From positions 62,001-126,000 of the forward strand of contig NZ_KB906257.1 in assembly GCF_000381265.1 (NCBI RefSeq): DNA of 64,000 nucleotides. Reading direction: 5' to 3'. How positions within the stretch are numbered: the stretch's first letter is position 1; each line of letters starts with the position of its first letter. The DNA is from Curvibacter lanceolatus ATCC 14669 (GTDB lineage: Bacteria > Pseudomonadota > Gammaproteobacteria > Burkholderiales > Burkholderiaceae_C). The notes beneath the pieces are model-generated. The model worked only from the letters and a program-made list of their open reading frames with translations. It did not search any database and was not told where the DNA came from. Below, piece after piece: positions 1 to 7,559 of the stretch. A program made the position numbers and the translations under genes.

Positions 1-2051
1 AGCGGGGGCATGAAGACGTACAGCAGGCTGGAGTTGACGCTGGCGGCCTCGACCTTGGGCCCGTTGGCGCGCGCCGGGTTGCGGGCTTCGACGCACAGCG
101 CGGTGCGGGTGATCTCGTGGGCCGAGGTGCCGCGGGCTGGGGCCATCTCCCAGCGGCCGGGTTGGGGCTGGCCGGTGCGGGTGGCGGCTTCGCCGTCGCC
201 CTGTCCGGCAGCGCCAGCCTGGCCGGTCCCCAGGCCCTGGGCGCGGCGTTGGGCTTCGCCCGGGCTGGCCGTGCCAGCCAGATAGGGCACGCCGCGCAGG
301 TCGGTGCTGCCACTGGCGTAGCGGCTGTGCAGGGCCTGGGCGGCCGGCAGGGCCGAGCGTGGGGCCATCGGGTCGGTTTCGACCATGTAGGGGTACTCGG
401 CGCTGCTGACCCAGGGCAGCGAGTCCAGCGGCAGGCGGTAGCCCATGGGCGAGTCGCCCGGGATCAGGTACATGCGCTCGTCGCGGAAGAACCAGGGCCC
501 GGTCTGCCAGCGGGGGCCGACCATGGCCGGGTTGTCGGCGTCGGGGTTCACATCGAGTGGCAGCACATAGCCCACCACCGAGTCGAGCTTCTGGTCGAAC
601 ACGCGGCGCAGGCGCACGCGCTCCATCTCGTCGTCGAGCTTGGAGTTGAAGGGGTCGACGTTGACCGGCAGGCGGCGCTCGCGCCACAGGTAGTACCAGG
701 TGTCTTCGTAGCCCGCTTCGATGTACTGGTCGGTCATGCCCAGCTTGCCGGCCAGGGTGCTGGTGAAGCGCTGGGCGTCGGCGGCGGTGTAGTGGGCGGT
801 GACGCGCTCATCGGCGAACAGGGCCGGGTTGTTCCAGACCGGCTGACCATCGGCGCGCCAGCAGATCGACAGGGCCCAGCGCGGCAACTGCTCGCCCGGG
901 TACCACTTACCCTGGCCGAAGTGCAGAAAGCCGCCCTGGCCGTATTCATCACGCAGCTTGTGCACCAGCTCGGTGGCGTAGGCGCGCTTGGTGGGGCCCA
1001 GAGCGTCGGTGTTCCATTCGGCGCCTTCGCGGTCGTCGGTGGCAACATAGGTGGGTTCGCCACCCTGGGTCAGGCGCACGTCGCCCGCCACCAGTTCCGC
1101 ATCCACTGCGTCGCCCAGGGCCAGCACGCGGGCCCATTGCTCGTCGGTGTAGGGCATGGTGACGCGCGGCGATTCGTAGATGCGCGTGACTTCCATGTGG
1201 TGGCTGAATTCGACCTCGCACTTGTCCACCGCGCCTTCAACGGGCGCCGCGCCCGAGGGCTGCGGCGTGCAGGCCAGCGGAATGTGGCCTTCACCGGCCA
1301 GCAGGCCCGAGGTGGGGTCCAGGCCGATCCAGCCGGCACCGGGCAGGTAGACCTCGCACCAGGCGTGCAGGTCGGTGAAGTCGACCTCAGTGCCGCTGGG
1401 GCCGTCCAGGGCCTTGACGTCGGGCTTGAGCTGGATCAGGTAGCCCGACACGAAGCGCGCTGCCAGGCCGCAGTGGCGCATCAATTGCACCAGCAGCCAG
1501 CCCGAGTCGCGGCAGGAGCCTGAGGCATTGCCCAGGGTCTCTTCGGGCGTCTGCACGCCAGGCTCCATGCGGATCAGGTAGCGGATGTCGTTTTGCAGTT
1601 TCTGGTTGAGGCGCACCAGGAAGTCGATGGTGCGGCACTCGCTGCGGTCGATCTCGGCCAGGTACTTCTTCAGCAGCGGGGTGGGGGCCTCGGTGACGAG
1701 GTAGGGCGCCAACTCTTGCTTGACCAGTTCTTCGTACTGGAACGGGAAGTTCTCGGCCGCGGGCTCCAGGAAGAAGTCAAACGGGTTGTACACCGCCATC
1801 TCGACCACCAGGTCGACCGTGACCTTGAATTCGGTGGTGGGGTTGGGGAAGACCAGGCGGGCCTGGTAATTGGCAAACGGGTCTTGCTGCCAGTTGATGA
1901 AGTGGTTTTCGGGTTCGATGCGCAGCGAATAGGAAATGACCTTGCTGCGGCAGTGCGGTGCCGGGCGCAGCCGGACCACCTGGGGGCCCAGGTTGACGGG
2001 CCGGTCGTAGCGGTAGTGGGTGACGTGGTTCAGTGCAGCGTGGATCGACAT
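1..2051 (-). CDS. Transglutaminase-like protein with DUF2126-type C-terminus (partial, 3' end outside window)
   Basis: The reading frame starts at an ATG at 2051 (minus) and stays open for 683 codons to the window edge, so the C-terminus is missing. Residues 1-250 are a bacterial transglutaminase module: an N-terminal beta domain, then the papain-like triad Cys180 (GSCRDS), His229 (DLHAWCEV) and Asp245 (LDPTSG). Everything after about residue 300 matches my memory of the long DUF2126 extension; the full family is about 1,100 residues. The family is seen with circularly permuted ATP-grasp and alpha-E proteins, as here (5013-7431), and has been proposed to form, ligate or cleave peptide bonds, but no substrate is established. 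A sigma-54-like promoter lies at 2121-2136. Family assignment is firm; biochemical role is inferred. Confidence 0.88.
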   Translation of the reverse strand, partial: MSIHAALNHVTHYRYDRPVNLGPQVVRLRPAPHCRSKVISYSLRIEPENHFINWQQDPFANYQARLVFPNPTTEFKVTVDLVVEMAVYNPFDFFLEPAAENFPFQYEELVKQELAPYLVTEAPTPLLKKYLAEIDRSECRTIDFLVRLNQKLQNDIRYLIRMEPGVQTPEETLGNASGSCRDSGWLLVQLMRHCGLAARFVSGYLIQLKPDVKALDGPSGTEVDFTDLHAWCEVYLPGAGWIGLDPTSGLLAGEGHIPLACTPQPSGAAPVEGAVDKCEVEFSHHMEVTRIYESPRVTMPYTDEQWARVLALGDAVDAELVAGDVRLTQGGEPTYVATDDREGAEWNTDALGPTKRAYATELVHKLRDEYGQGGFLHFGQGKWYPGEQLPRWALSICWRADGQPVWNNPALFADERVTAHYTAADAQRFTSTLAGKLGMTDQYIEAGYEDTWYYLWRERRLPVNVDPFNSKLDDEMERVRLRRVFDQKLDSVVGYVLPLDVNPDADNPAMVGPRWQTGPWFFRDERMYLIPGDSPMGYRLPLDSLPWVSSAEYPYMVETDPMAPRSALPAAQALHSRYASGSTDLRGVPYLAGTASPGEAQRRAQGLGTGQAGAAGQGDGEAATRTGQPQPGRWEMAPARGTSAHEITRTALCVEARNPARANGPKVEAASVNSSLLYVFMPP

Positions 2052-2120
2052 TCGTCTTGTCTCTCTGGCAAATGTGCCGGGAAACGGCCACCTCGGGTTG
2101 GCGGCCTCAAGGATCATCCT

Positions 2121-2136
2121 AGCAAGAGCCGCGCCA
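2121..2136 (-). promoter_or_regulatory. Sigma-54 (-24/-12) promoter candidate for the transglutaminase gene
   Basis: Read on the minus strand the site is TGGCGC-N5-TTGCT. It matches the RpoN consensus TGGCAC-N5-TTGCW at every fixed position except one, with the GG and GC doublets correctly spaced. Transcription would start near 2110, giving a leader of about 60 bases. A TTGACA at 2149-2144 lies just upstream but has no good -10 partner. Confidence 0.55.
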
Positions 2137-2314
2137 CTGTGTGTGTCAATTCGGGGGAGTTGGCCCACTTCTTTTGATCTGATGCACTCTTGTAACCCCA
2201 GTTTCACGACGGGGCAGGACCAGCGGCCCGACTGGCAGCGCCGAGGGGGCATCAAATGCACGGGCGCCACTTGTGGGCAGGGCCGGCTGGCGGTGGGTGT
2301 GTCTAGCATGCTTC

Positions 2315-4921
2315 ATGAGCTGGATGTCTCGGCATGAGTCTGCGTCGCTGCGCCTGCGGCGCGAGGCCGGTGCCCGCTGGCGCCTGCCCTGGCGTGGCTG
2401 GGGGGCGTTGGGGCTGGGGGTGTTGGGTGGCACTGTGCTGCAGGTTCAGCAGGCTTGGCTGTCGGCGTCCGCTCTTTACGGTGCGGTGCTGTGTTTGGGG
2501 CTGTGCGGGTTGGCGGGTGTGGCCCTGATGCCACGACGTGCCGGGTGGGTCTGGCTGGCACTGGTGGGGGCTCTGGCGGGTGCGGTGGCCTGGGGTGGGG
2601 CGGGGCTGCGGGCTGCTCAGTTGCTGCAGCAGGCGCTGGCGCCCGAATTGGAAGGGCGCGACCTGGTGCTGGTGGGGCGGGTGGCCAGCTTGCCGCAGTC
2701 GGGGGATTGGGGGTGGCGCTTTGTCCTTCAGGTGGAGGCGGCCACCCTGCTCGGCAGGCCGGTGGCGGTGCCGCCCGATGTGCTGCTGGGGTGGAATCCG
2801 TCACAACATCCGGCCAGCTTTGGGGGTGATGACGACCCGGATGACGGACGTGATCTGGTGGATGGGCTTGTGGGGGTTGAGGGGCTGCCAGGTTCGGGCG
2901 ACGCTGTCAGTGCGTCCGGCCCCAGGCCCGATGGGCCCGTGCCAGGCCAACGATGGCGCTTCACGGCACGCCTCAAGCGCGTGCATGGTGCGCGCAACCC
3001 CGGGGGCTTTGACTACGAACTCTGGCTTTGGGAGCAAGGCATCCTGGCCACAGGCTGGGTGCGCGCCCGCTCGGCGTCGGAGGCGCCGCGCCTGCTGGCG
3101 CACACCGCGGCCTACCCGGTCGAGCGGCTGCGGCATCGGGTGCGTGAGGCCATCGTGGCCAAGCTGGGCCCTGCTGCCGGCCCCGGGGCCGGCGTTGGCG
3201 CCGGGGTGGTGGTGGCCCTGGTCACCGGGGACCAGCGATCCATCCGCCGCGAAGATTGGGTGCTGTTCCGGCAGACCGGCGTGGCGCACCTGATGAGCAT
3301 CTCGGGGCTGCACATCACCTTGCTGGCCTGGCTGTCGGCGCGCGGGCTGGGCTGGCTCTGGCGTCAGACGGCGCGCTGGCCTGGTGCCTGGGCGCGGGCC
3401 TGCCTGTGGTGTCCGGCGCCGGTCCTGGGGCGTTGGGCGGGGGTGCTGGTGGCCCTGGGGTATTCGGTGTTTTGTGGCTGGGGCATTCCGGCCCAGCGCA
3501 CCGTGGGCATGCTGGTTTTGGTCTGTGCCCTGCAGTGGGGCGGGCGGCGCTGGCCCTGGCCCAGCCTGTGGTCGATGATGGTGGCCTTGGTCTTGTTGTG
3601 GGACCCCTGGGCTTGCCTGCAACCGGGCTTCTGGCTCAGCTTTGTGGCGGTGGGCATTCTGTTTGCCACGGATGTGGGGCGAGCCGCGAACCCGGCGGCG
3701 CCGGCCACGGCGCTGCCTCGAAAGGCGCTTGGCCTGGTGCTGGGGCTGTTGCGTGAGCAGGGGGTGCTGGGCCTGGCCCTGGCCCCGCTGAGCCTGTTGC
3801 TCTTCGGCCAGGTGTCGGTGGTCGGCCTGGTGGCCAATCTGGTGGCCGTGCCTTGGGTGACGGCGGTGGTCACGCCGCTGGCTCTGCTGGGCTGCGTGTT
3901 TTCACCGCTGTGGGGGTTGGCTCAGCAGGCGCTGCAGTTGTTGTTGTGGGGGCTGCAGTGGATGGCGCAATGGCCGGGGGCCACCTGGTCGACGGCCGTC
4001 GCGCCGGTCTGGGCGGCCTTGGCGGGTGGGCTGGGTGGCTTGCTGTGCGTCGGCCCCTGGCCCGCGGCCTGGCGCTGCCTGGGTCTGCCTTTGATGGTGC
4101 CTGTATTGCTGTGGCAGGTGCCCGGGCCTGCGCCAGGGCGCTTTGAGTTGCTGGCCGTGGACGTGGGGCAGGGAACGGCCGTGTGGCTGCGCACGGCCAC
4201 ACAGGGGCTGTTGTACGACGCAGGGCCCCGCTATTCGCCTGGCAGCGATGCCGGCGAGCGGGTGTTGGTGCCCTTGCTGCGGGCGCAGGGGGCCAACCTG
4301 AACACCCTGGTGCTCAGCCACCGGGATACCGACCACACCGGCGGGGCGGCTGCGGTGTTGCAGGCCTATCCCCAGGCCACGTTGCGGGCCTCATGGAACG
4401 GGGTGGATGCAGGGATGGGACGCCCGGCCCGACCTTGTGTGGCGGGTGAGCGCTGGCTGTGGGATGGCGTTCGTTTTGAGGTCTTGCACCCCGTGGCGGC
4501 AGAGCTCAAGCCCGGGGCGCGCAGCAATGCGCTCAGCTGCGTGTTGCGGGTCGAGGATGCGCAGGGGCGCACCGCTTTGCTGACCGGCGACATCGAGCGG
4601 GATCAGGAGCGCGCCCTGCTGGCCCGCGGCGCGGCCTTGCGGGCCGACTTCCTGTTGGTGCCGCACCACGGCAGCAGCACCTCCTCCAGCGAAGAATTCC
4701 TGCAGGCTGTGCAACCATTCGTGGCGGTGGTGCAGGCCGGTTACCGCAACCGCTTCGGTCACCCGGCCGAGCGGGTGATGGCCCGGTATGCGGCACTGAA
4801 CATCGCCCGGGCGTCTACCCCCGAGTGTGGGGCGGTGCATTGGTCCAGCGCCGAGCCCGCCCGCTGGGCCTGCCAACGCACGCTGGATCGCCGCTACTGG
4901 CATTGGCCGCAGTTACCTTGA
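2315..4921 (+). CDS. comEC: ComEC/Rec2-family DNA uptake channel
   Basis: Inner-membrane channel that takes single-stranded DNA into the cytoplasm during natural transformation. An N-terminal DUF4131/OB-like part (about residues 1-200) is followed by the multi-pass competence domain (about 250-580, with LMSISGLHITLLAWLSARG near the start) and a C-terminal metallo-beta-lactamase domain with SHRDTDHTGG near residue 668 and PHHGSS further on. At about 868 residues it is somewhat longer than typical ComEC, owing to a low-complexity insert around residues 165-210. The ATG at 2315 is preferred, but no clear Shine-Dalgarno decides it; a GTG at 2273 and an ATG at 2324 are alternatives. It sits between the divergent transglutaminase gene and the ATP-grasp operon, to which it has no evident functional link. 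Confidence 0.93.
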   Translation: MSWMSRHESASLRLRREAGARWRLPWRGWGALGLGVLGGTVLQVQQAWLSASALYGAVLCLGLCGLAGVALMPRRAGWVWLALVGALAGAVAWGGAGLRAAQLLQQALAPELEGRDLVLVGRVASLPQSGDWGWRFVLQVEAATLLGRPVAVPPDVLLGWNPSQHPASFGGDDDPDDGRDLVDGLVGVEGLPGSGDAVSASGPRPDGPVPGQRWRFTARLKRVHGARNPGGFDYELWLWEQGILATGWVRARSASEAPRLLAHTAAYPVERLRHRVREAIVAKLGPAAGPGAGVGAGVVVALVTGDQRSIRREDWVLFRQTGVAHLMSISGLHITLLAWLSARGLGWLWRQTARWPGAWARACLWCPAPVLGRWAGVLVALGYSVFCGWGIPAQRTVGMLVLVCALQWGGRRWPWPSLWSMMVALVLLWDPWACLQPGFWLSFVAVGILFATDVGRAANPAAPATALPRKALGLVLGLLREQGVLGLALAPLSLLLFGQVSVVGLVANLVAVPWVTAVVTPLALLGCVFSPLWGLAQQALQLLLWGLQWMAQWPGATWSTAVAPVWAALAGGLGGLLCVGPWPAAWRCLGLPLMVPVLLWQVPGPAPGRFELLAVDVGQGTAVWLRTATQGLLYDAGPRYSPGSDAGERVLVPLLRAQGANLNTLVLSHRDTDHTGGAAAVLQAYPQATLRASWNGVDAGMGRPARPCVAGERWLWDGVRFEVLHPVAAELKPGARSNALSCVLRVEDAQGRTALLTGDIERDQERALLARGAALRADFLLVPHHGSSTSSSEEFLQAVQPFVAVVQAGYRNRFGHPAERVMARYAALNIARASTPECGAVHWSSAEPARWACQRTLDRRYWHWPQLP

Positions 4922-4952
4922 TACGAAAAATTTGCCATTTGGATCAGCGCTG

Positions 4953-4969
4953 TGCACAAAACAAGTGCA
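4953..4969. promoter_or_regulatory. NtrC-like 17-base dyad upstream of the ATP-grasp operon
   Basis: TGCAC-N7-GTGCA is a perfect 5+5 inverted repeat with exactly the 5-7-5 layout of the NtrC (GlnG) site TGCACCAAAATGGTGCA. The spacer AAAACAA is AT-rich as in known sites. It ends only five bases before the -24 element at 4974, closer than a classic activator site, so its role as an NtrC site is an inference. Confidence 0.4.
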
Positions 4970-4973
4970 GATT

Positions 4974-4989
4974 GGGCCCGGAAATTGCT
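4974..4989 (+). promoter_or_regulatory. Sigma-54-like promoter (with overlapping extended -10) for the ATP-grasp/alpha-E operon
   Basis: The sequence GGGCCC-N5-TTGCT matches TGGCAC-N5-TTGCW at all but two fixed positions and keeps the GG/GC spacing. It overlaps TGCTATGCT (4986-4994), which could be an extended -10 for sigma-70, so the assignment is ambiguous. A sigma-54 start would fall near 5000, leaving a very short leader before the ATG at 5013. Confidence 0.4.
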
Positions 4990-5012
4990 ATGCTGAAAGC
5001 AGGAGATGGTCC

Positions 5013-6458
5013 ATGCTGAAATTTGACGAGATGTACACCCGTTTGCCCATCGCGGGCAGCCCCGTGCGAACCCACTACGAGGCGTATGAGCGTTGGCTGG
5101 CACGACAGCCGGCCGAGATGATGAAAGCCCGGCGTGAAGAAGCAGAGATGATCTTCCGCCGCGTCGGCATCACCTTTGCGGTCTACGGCGCCAAGGATGA
5201 AGACGGTGCAGGCACCGAGCGCCTGATCCCCTTCGACCTGATTCCGCGCATCATCCCGGCGCACGAATGGCAGTCGATGGAAAAAGGCCTGGTCCAGCGG
5301 GTCACCGCCCTGAACCGCTTCATCCACGACGTCTACCACGATCAGGACATCATCCGTGCCGGCGTCATTCCGGCCGATCAGATCCTGAACAACGCACAGT
5401 TCCGCAGTGTGATGATGGGCGTCGATGTGCCCAACAACATCTACTCGCAAATTTCGGGCATCGACATCGTCCGGGCCCCCAATGCCAATGGCGACGGCGA
5501 GTACTACGTGCTCGAAGACAATCTGCGCGTGCCCAGCGGCGTGAGCTACATGCTCGAAGACCGCAAGATGATGATGCGGCTGTTCCCCGACCTGTTCAGC
5601 CAGCACCGCGTGGCCCCGGTGGCGCATTACCCCGATCTGTTGCTGGAAACCCTGCGTGCCTCGGCGCCACCGGCCACGGCCGAGCCCACGGTGGTGGTGC
5701 TCACGCCCGGCATGTACAACAGCGCCTATTTTGAGCATGCCTTCCTGGCCCAGCAGATGGGCGTGGAGCTGGTCGAAGGCCAGGACCTGCTGGTGAAGGA
5801 TGACTTCGTGTGGATGCGCACCACCCGCGGCCTCAAGCGGGTGGATGTGATCTACCGCCGGGTGGACGACGATTTCCTCGACCCGCAGGTGTTCCGCCCC
5901 ACGTCCACGCTGGGCTGCGCCGGGCTCATGAATGCCTACCGCGCCGGCAACGTGGCAATCTGCAATGCCGTGGGCACTGGCGTGGCCGACGACAAGTCGA
6001 TCTACCCCTACGTGCCCAAGATGATCGAGTTCTACCTTGGCGAAAAACCGATCCTGAACAACGTGCCCACCTACATGTGCCGCAACAAGGACGAGCTGCA
6101 GTACACCCTGGACAACCTCAAGGACCTGGTGGTCAAGGAGGTGCATGGTGCGGGGGGCTACGGCATGCTGGTCGGCCCGGCCGCGACCAAGGCCGAGATC
6201 GAAGAGTTCCGCGCCGCGGTGCTGGCCAACCCCAGTGGCTACATCGCCCAGCCCACGCTCAGCCTGTCGAGCTGCCCGACCTTCGTCGAGTCCGGCATCG
6301 CGCCGCGCCACATCGACCTGCGGCCCTTCGTGCTGTCGGGCAAGACGGTGCAGATGGTGCCCGGCGGCCTGACCCGCGTGGCCCTGAAAGAAGGCTCTCT
6401 GGTCGTCAACTCGTCGCAGGGCGGGGGCACCAAGGACACCTGGATTCTGGAAGTTTGA
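5013..6458 (+). CDS. Circularly permuted ATP-grasp type 2 protein (DUF404/DUF407 family)
   Basis: This is a 481-residue cytoplasmic protein of the circularly permuted ATP-grasp family, predicted to activate a carboxylate with ATP and ligate it to an amine; the true substrate is unknown. Visible signatures include YVLEDNLRVPSGVSYMLEDR in the first half and a glycine-rich GAGGYGMLVGP near residue 380. The length is normal for the family. The start at 5013 is fixed by AGGAGA at 5001-5006; the frame is open further upstream into comEC, but that stretch is not family-like. It is followed 13 bases later by the alpha-E gene, its usual partner, and the cognate transglutaminase is on the other side of comEC. 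Confidence 0.93.
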   Translation: MLKFDEMYTRLPIAGSPVRTHYEAYERWLARQPAEMMKARREEAEMIFRRVGITFAVYGAKDEDGAGTERLIPFDLIPRIIPAHEWQSMEKGLVQRVTALNRFIHDVYHDQDIIRAGVIPADQILNNAQFRSVMMGVDVPNNIYSQISGIDIVRAPNANGDGEYYVLEDNLRVPSGVSYMLEDRKMMMRLFPDLFSQHRVAPVAHYPDLLLETLRASAPPATAEPTVVVLTPGMYNSAYFEHAFLAQQMGVELVEGQDLLVKDDFVWMRTTRGLKRVDVIYRRVDDDFLDPQVFRPTSTLGCAGLMNAYRAGNVAICNAVGTGVADDKSIYPYVPKMIEFYLGEKPILNNVPTYMCRNKDELQYTLDNLKDLVVKEVHGAGGYGMLVGPAATKAEIEEFRAAVLANPSGYIAQPTLSLSSCPTFVESGIAPRHIDLRPFVLSGKTVQMVPGGLTRVALKEGSLVVNSSQGGGTKDTWILEV

Positions 6459-6471
6459 GAGGGGATATTGA

Positions 6472-7431
6472 ATGCTGTCGAGAACCGCTGACCATTTGTT
6501 CTGGATGTCCAGGTACACCGAGCGGGCTGAGAACACGGCCCGCATGCTGGATGTTAATTACCAGACCTCCCTGTTGCCCCAGTCGGCTGCCGTGGCCCAG
6601 GTGGGCTGGCAGGGCCTGCTGTCCATCAGCGAGTTGCTGCCGTCCTACCAGGCCTTGTATGGCGAGGTGACGCCTGCACGCGTGCTGGAGTTCATGGTCA
6701 AGGACGAGGACAACCCGTCGTCCATCATGTCCTGCCTGCGTGCGGCGCGCGAGAACGCCCGTGCGGTGCGCGGCTCGCTCACCACCGAGGCCTGGGAAAT
6801 CCAGAACCAGACCTGGCTGGAGGTCAACCGCATGCTGCGCCAAGGCGATTTCGAGCGCGACCCGGGCCAGTTCTTCGAGTGGGTGAAGTTCCGTTCACAC
6901 CTGTCTCGTGGCGTCACCGTGGGCACCATGCTGATGGACGAGGCCTTGCATTTCATGCGCCTGGGCACCTTCCTGGAGCGGGCCGACAACACGGCACGCC
7001 TGGTCGATGTGAAGTTCCATGCCGTGCAGAGCGACTTCTTCGGTGCCGCCAGCGAGAAGGACCAAGAGTATGACTTCTACCACTGGAGCGCCATTCTGCG
7101 CAGCGTGTCGGCGTTCGAGATCTATCGCAAGGTGTACCGCGACGTGATCAAGCCCGAGCGCGTGGCTGAGTTGCTGATCCTGCGTGCCGACATGCCACGC
7201 TCGCTGCATGCCAGCCTCAATGAGGTGGTGCAGAACCTGGAGATGGTGTCCAACGACCAGTCGGATGAGACGCGTCGGCGCGCTGGCAAGCTGCGCGCCG
7301 ATCTGCAATACGCCCGCATCGACGAGATCCTGGCCACCGGGCTGCATGCCTTCCTGACCCAGTTCCTGGACCGGGTCAATGAGCTGGGTGCGCGCATCAG
7401 CCGCGACTTCCTGATCCCGGCGGCGGCCTGA
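6472..7431 (+). CDS. Alpha-E domain protein (DUF403)
   Basis: This 319-residue, almost entirely helical protein starts MLSRTADHLFWMSRYTERAE, the hallmark of the alpha-E family. Alpha-E proteins are encoded with circularly permuted ATP-grasp and transglutaminase proteins and sometimes fused to them; a peptide-modification or peptide-synthesis role has been predicted from context only. The ATG at 6472 has AGGGGA about seven bases upstream and follows the ATP-grasp stop by 13 bases, so the two are surely co-transcribed. A GC hairpin (7440-7455) without a T-run follows the stop. Confidence 0.92.
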   Translation: MLSRTADHLFWMSRYTERAENTARMLDVNYQTSLLPQSAAVAQVGWQGLLSISELLPSYQALYGEVTPARVLEFMVKDEDNPSSIMSCLRAARENARAVRGSLTTEAWEIQNQTWLEVNRMLRQGDFERDPGQFFEWVKFRSHLSRGVTVGTMLMDEALHFMRLGTFLERADNTARLVDVKFHAVQSDFFGAASEKDQEYDFYHWSAILRSVSAFEIYRKVYRDVIKPERVAELLILRADMPRSLHASLNEVVQNLEMVSNDQSDETRRRAGKLRADLQYARIDEILATGLHAFLTQFLDRVNELGARISRDFLIPAAA

Positions 7432-7559
7432 TGGCCTGCGAGCCCTGCGGGGCTCCGTCGTGAGCCCCCGGCTCCGGCAAGGCGCTGGGCCGGTCTCTCA
7501 TGGCCACGCTGGCTGGGGTTTGAAGAGGTGATGCCGTTCTTGACATGGGAGGTTCGTGG

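Noticed and set aside
2144-2149. TTGACA as -35 of a sigma-70 promoter for the transglutaminase
   Set aside because: The only -10 candidate at proper spacing is TTGCTA, which is better explained as the -12 element of the sigma-54-like site.
4827-5012. Upstream extension of the ATP-grasp gene into comEC
   Set aside because: The family begins at MLKFDEMYTR, AGGAGA is placed for ATG 5013, and promoter-like elements lie inside the extension.
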